Shown here: positions 4,897 to 5,868 of the stretch, in pieces
Position numbering within the stretch: position 1 is the stretch's first letter
Layout of the letters: each line of letters starts with the position of its first letter
DNA from: Streptosporangiaceae bacterium
Lineage (GTDB): Bacteria; Actinomycetota; Actinomycetes; Streptosporangiales; Streptosporangiaceae
Assembly: GCA_030041195.1 (NCBI GenBank)
Contig: JASHOI010000735.1
Coordinates: 1-5,868, forward strand
Direction: 5' to 3'
Length of the DNA stretch: 5,868 nucleotides
Made by a program: the position numbers and the translations under genes
The notes under the pieces: model-generated
Databases searched by the model: none
What the model was told of the DNA's origin: nothing
What the model saw: the letters and a program-made list of their open reading frames with translations, nothing else

Positions 4897-5868
4897 TGGC
4901 GGCAGGGCAGCTCGGCGAACAGCTCGGTGGGGCCACCCTCCGGGCTGCTCAGCGTGAACTTGCCGTCGAATGCGGCCAGGCGTGCCCTGATGCCGCGCAG
5001 GCCGCTGCCGCGGGCCGGGTCGGCCCCGCCGTGCCCGTCGTCGTGCACCATCAGCCGCAGCTTGCCCTGTTCCTTCCAGAGCCTGACAAAGGCCCAGGTG
5101 GCTTCCGAGTGCCGGGCGATGTTGGTCATTGCCTCGGCGATCACGAAGTACAGGGCCGACTCGAGCGGGGCGGGCAGCCGCTCGTCCAGCGCCACGTCCA
5201 CCTCGACCGGCACGGCGCTGGCGAGCGCGAGCGCCTCAACCGCGCCGCCGAGGCCGCGCTCGGTCAGCACCGGGGGATGGATGCCGCGTACCAGGTGGCG
5301 CAGCTCGCTCAGGGCCTCCCTGGCCGAGGCCCGGGCGTCGACGACGAGCTGGCGGGCCGCCCCGGGGTCGCGGTCGAACTCCTCCTCGGCCATGCCGAGG
5401 CTCATGGTCAGCGACACCAGCCTGGCCTGGGCGCCGTCGTGCAGATCCCGCTCGATCCGCCGCAGCTCCGCGGCCCTGGCGTCGACGGTCTCGTCCCGGG
5501 TCTCGGCCAGGTGCGCCATTTCCACCCGCAGCACGGCGGCATCGTCGGCTGCGAGCGACTGTGCGGACAGTGCGGCCAGAGCTTTCGCTACCGGGCGGCA
5601 TCCCACCCAGCCGACGGCGGTGAAGAACGCGCCGAGCGGAAGCAGGTCGAGGACCTTCCCGTCCCCGGCCCCGCGCAGGAAGTCGACCGGCACCGTGGCT
5701 ATGAAGAGCGGCCCGACCACGGCCGCCGCCAGGAACGCCAGTCCCACTCCCCCGGCCACGATCTGCAGGAGCAGCCAGCCCAGCTCACGCCAGGTGCCGA
5801 CGTCGGACAGCAGCGTGCGCACCCGGGATGTCAGCGATCCGGTCAGCGGCCGGTAGGCCTCGGGCACC
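4893..5868 (-). CDS. Sensor histidine kinase, HPK7/NarX-like (5' end outside window)
   Basis: A membrane histidine kinase that should phosphorylate the response regulator encoded directly downstream. Seen in the 324 residues present: hydrophobic membrane segments at about 30-60 and a weaker one near 73-90; a linker helix; a dimerisation/phospho-acceptor domain with RRIERDLHDGAQARLVSL, phospho-acceptor His143 and IHPPVLTERGLGGAVEAL; then a HATPase domain with the N box EAMTNIARHSEA, HDDGHGGAD and GSGLRGIRARL. The C-terminus ELPCRQ ends in a TGA that overlaps the regulator start. The frame is open to the window edge and a GTG falls at 5867. However, the EAYRPLTG...TWRELGWLLLQ stretch resembles an internal part of actinobacterial kinases with an N-terminal putative-sensor membrane domain, so the true start probably lies further right. 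The ATP-binding and phospho-acceptor boxes are intact. Confidence 0.93.
   Translation of the reverse strand, partial: VPEAYRPLTGSLTSRVRTLLSDVGTWRELGWLLLQIVAGGVGLAFLAAAVVGPLFIATVPVDFLRGAGDGKVLDLLPLGAFFTAVGWVGCRPVAKALAALSAQSLAADDAAVLRVEMAHLAETRDETVDARAAELRRIERDLHDGAQARLVSLTMSLGMAEEEFDRDPGAARQLVVDARASAREALSELRHLVRGIHPPVLTERGLGGAVEALALASAVPVEVDVALDERLPAPLESALYFVIAEAMTNIARHSEATWAFVRLWKEQGKLRLMVHDDGHGGADPARGSGLRGIRARLAAFDGKFTLSSPEGGPTELFAELPCRQ

Noticed and set aside
4288..5856. Long plus-strand open frame of 522 codons opposite the two-component genes
   Set aside because: It is the antisense shadow of the regulator and kinase, both of which show complete family signatures. Its own sequence shows no recognisable domain.
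5865..5867. GTG at 5867 as the true start of the histidine kinase
   Set aside because: It lies at the very edge, and the following residues match an internal segment of kinases that have an additional N-terminal membrane sensor region, so the gene is more likely cut by the window.

Overview
The window looks like a chromosomal segment of a high-GC actinobacterium (Actinomycetota). The basis is the very GC-rich coding sequence, frequent GTG starts, start codons set directly behind -10-like boxes (leaderless style), and the gene families present. I cannot name a genus.

Layout, left to right. (1) Positions 1-899, minus strand: an ECF sigma factor of the SigK type, followed 22 bp downstream by its zinc-finger-type anti-sigma factor (RskA-like), which runs off the left edge. 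(2) Positions 900-988: a compact divergent control region. Each side carries the same motif, CCAAWCC-N16-CGAAT, followed by exactly 7 bp and a GTG start codon. The arrangement is mirror-symmetric and suggests that the sigma factor drives both its own operon and the divergent gene, from leaderless mRNAs. (3) Positions 989-2662, plus strand: a membrane-anchored molybdopterin-dependent oxidoreductase of the sulfite-oxidase fold. It has four N-terminal membrane segments and a fifth preceded by an internal twin-arginine motif, so the catalytic domain should lie outside the membrane. (4) Positions 2697-3443, minus strand, convergent with the oxidoreductase: a short alpha/beta-hydrolase-like protein that appears to have lost most of its catalytic machinery. 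(5) Positions 3577-4206, plus strand: a CYTH-domain (triphosphate tunnel) protein that ends where relatives usually continue into a CHAD domain. (6) Positions 4243-5868, minus strand: a two-component system, with the histidine kinase (cut by the right edge) upstream of a NarL/LuxR response regulator; the two overlap by GTGA.

How they fit together: the left half reads as one regulatory unit, in which sigma, anti-sigma and an exported Mo-cofactor enzyme are linked by shared promoters. A pair of cysteines 50 residues apart in the sigma factor hints at redox control. The right half holds separate transcription units with no visible link to it. I saw no RNA genes, CRISPR arrays, insertion sequences or attachment sites. 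No stretch longer than about 140 bp lacks a gene. The strongest candidate for something new is the mirror-image leaderless promoter pair; the degenerate hydrolase comes next.
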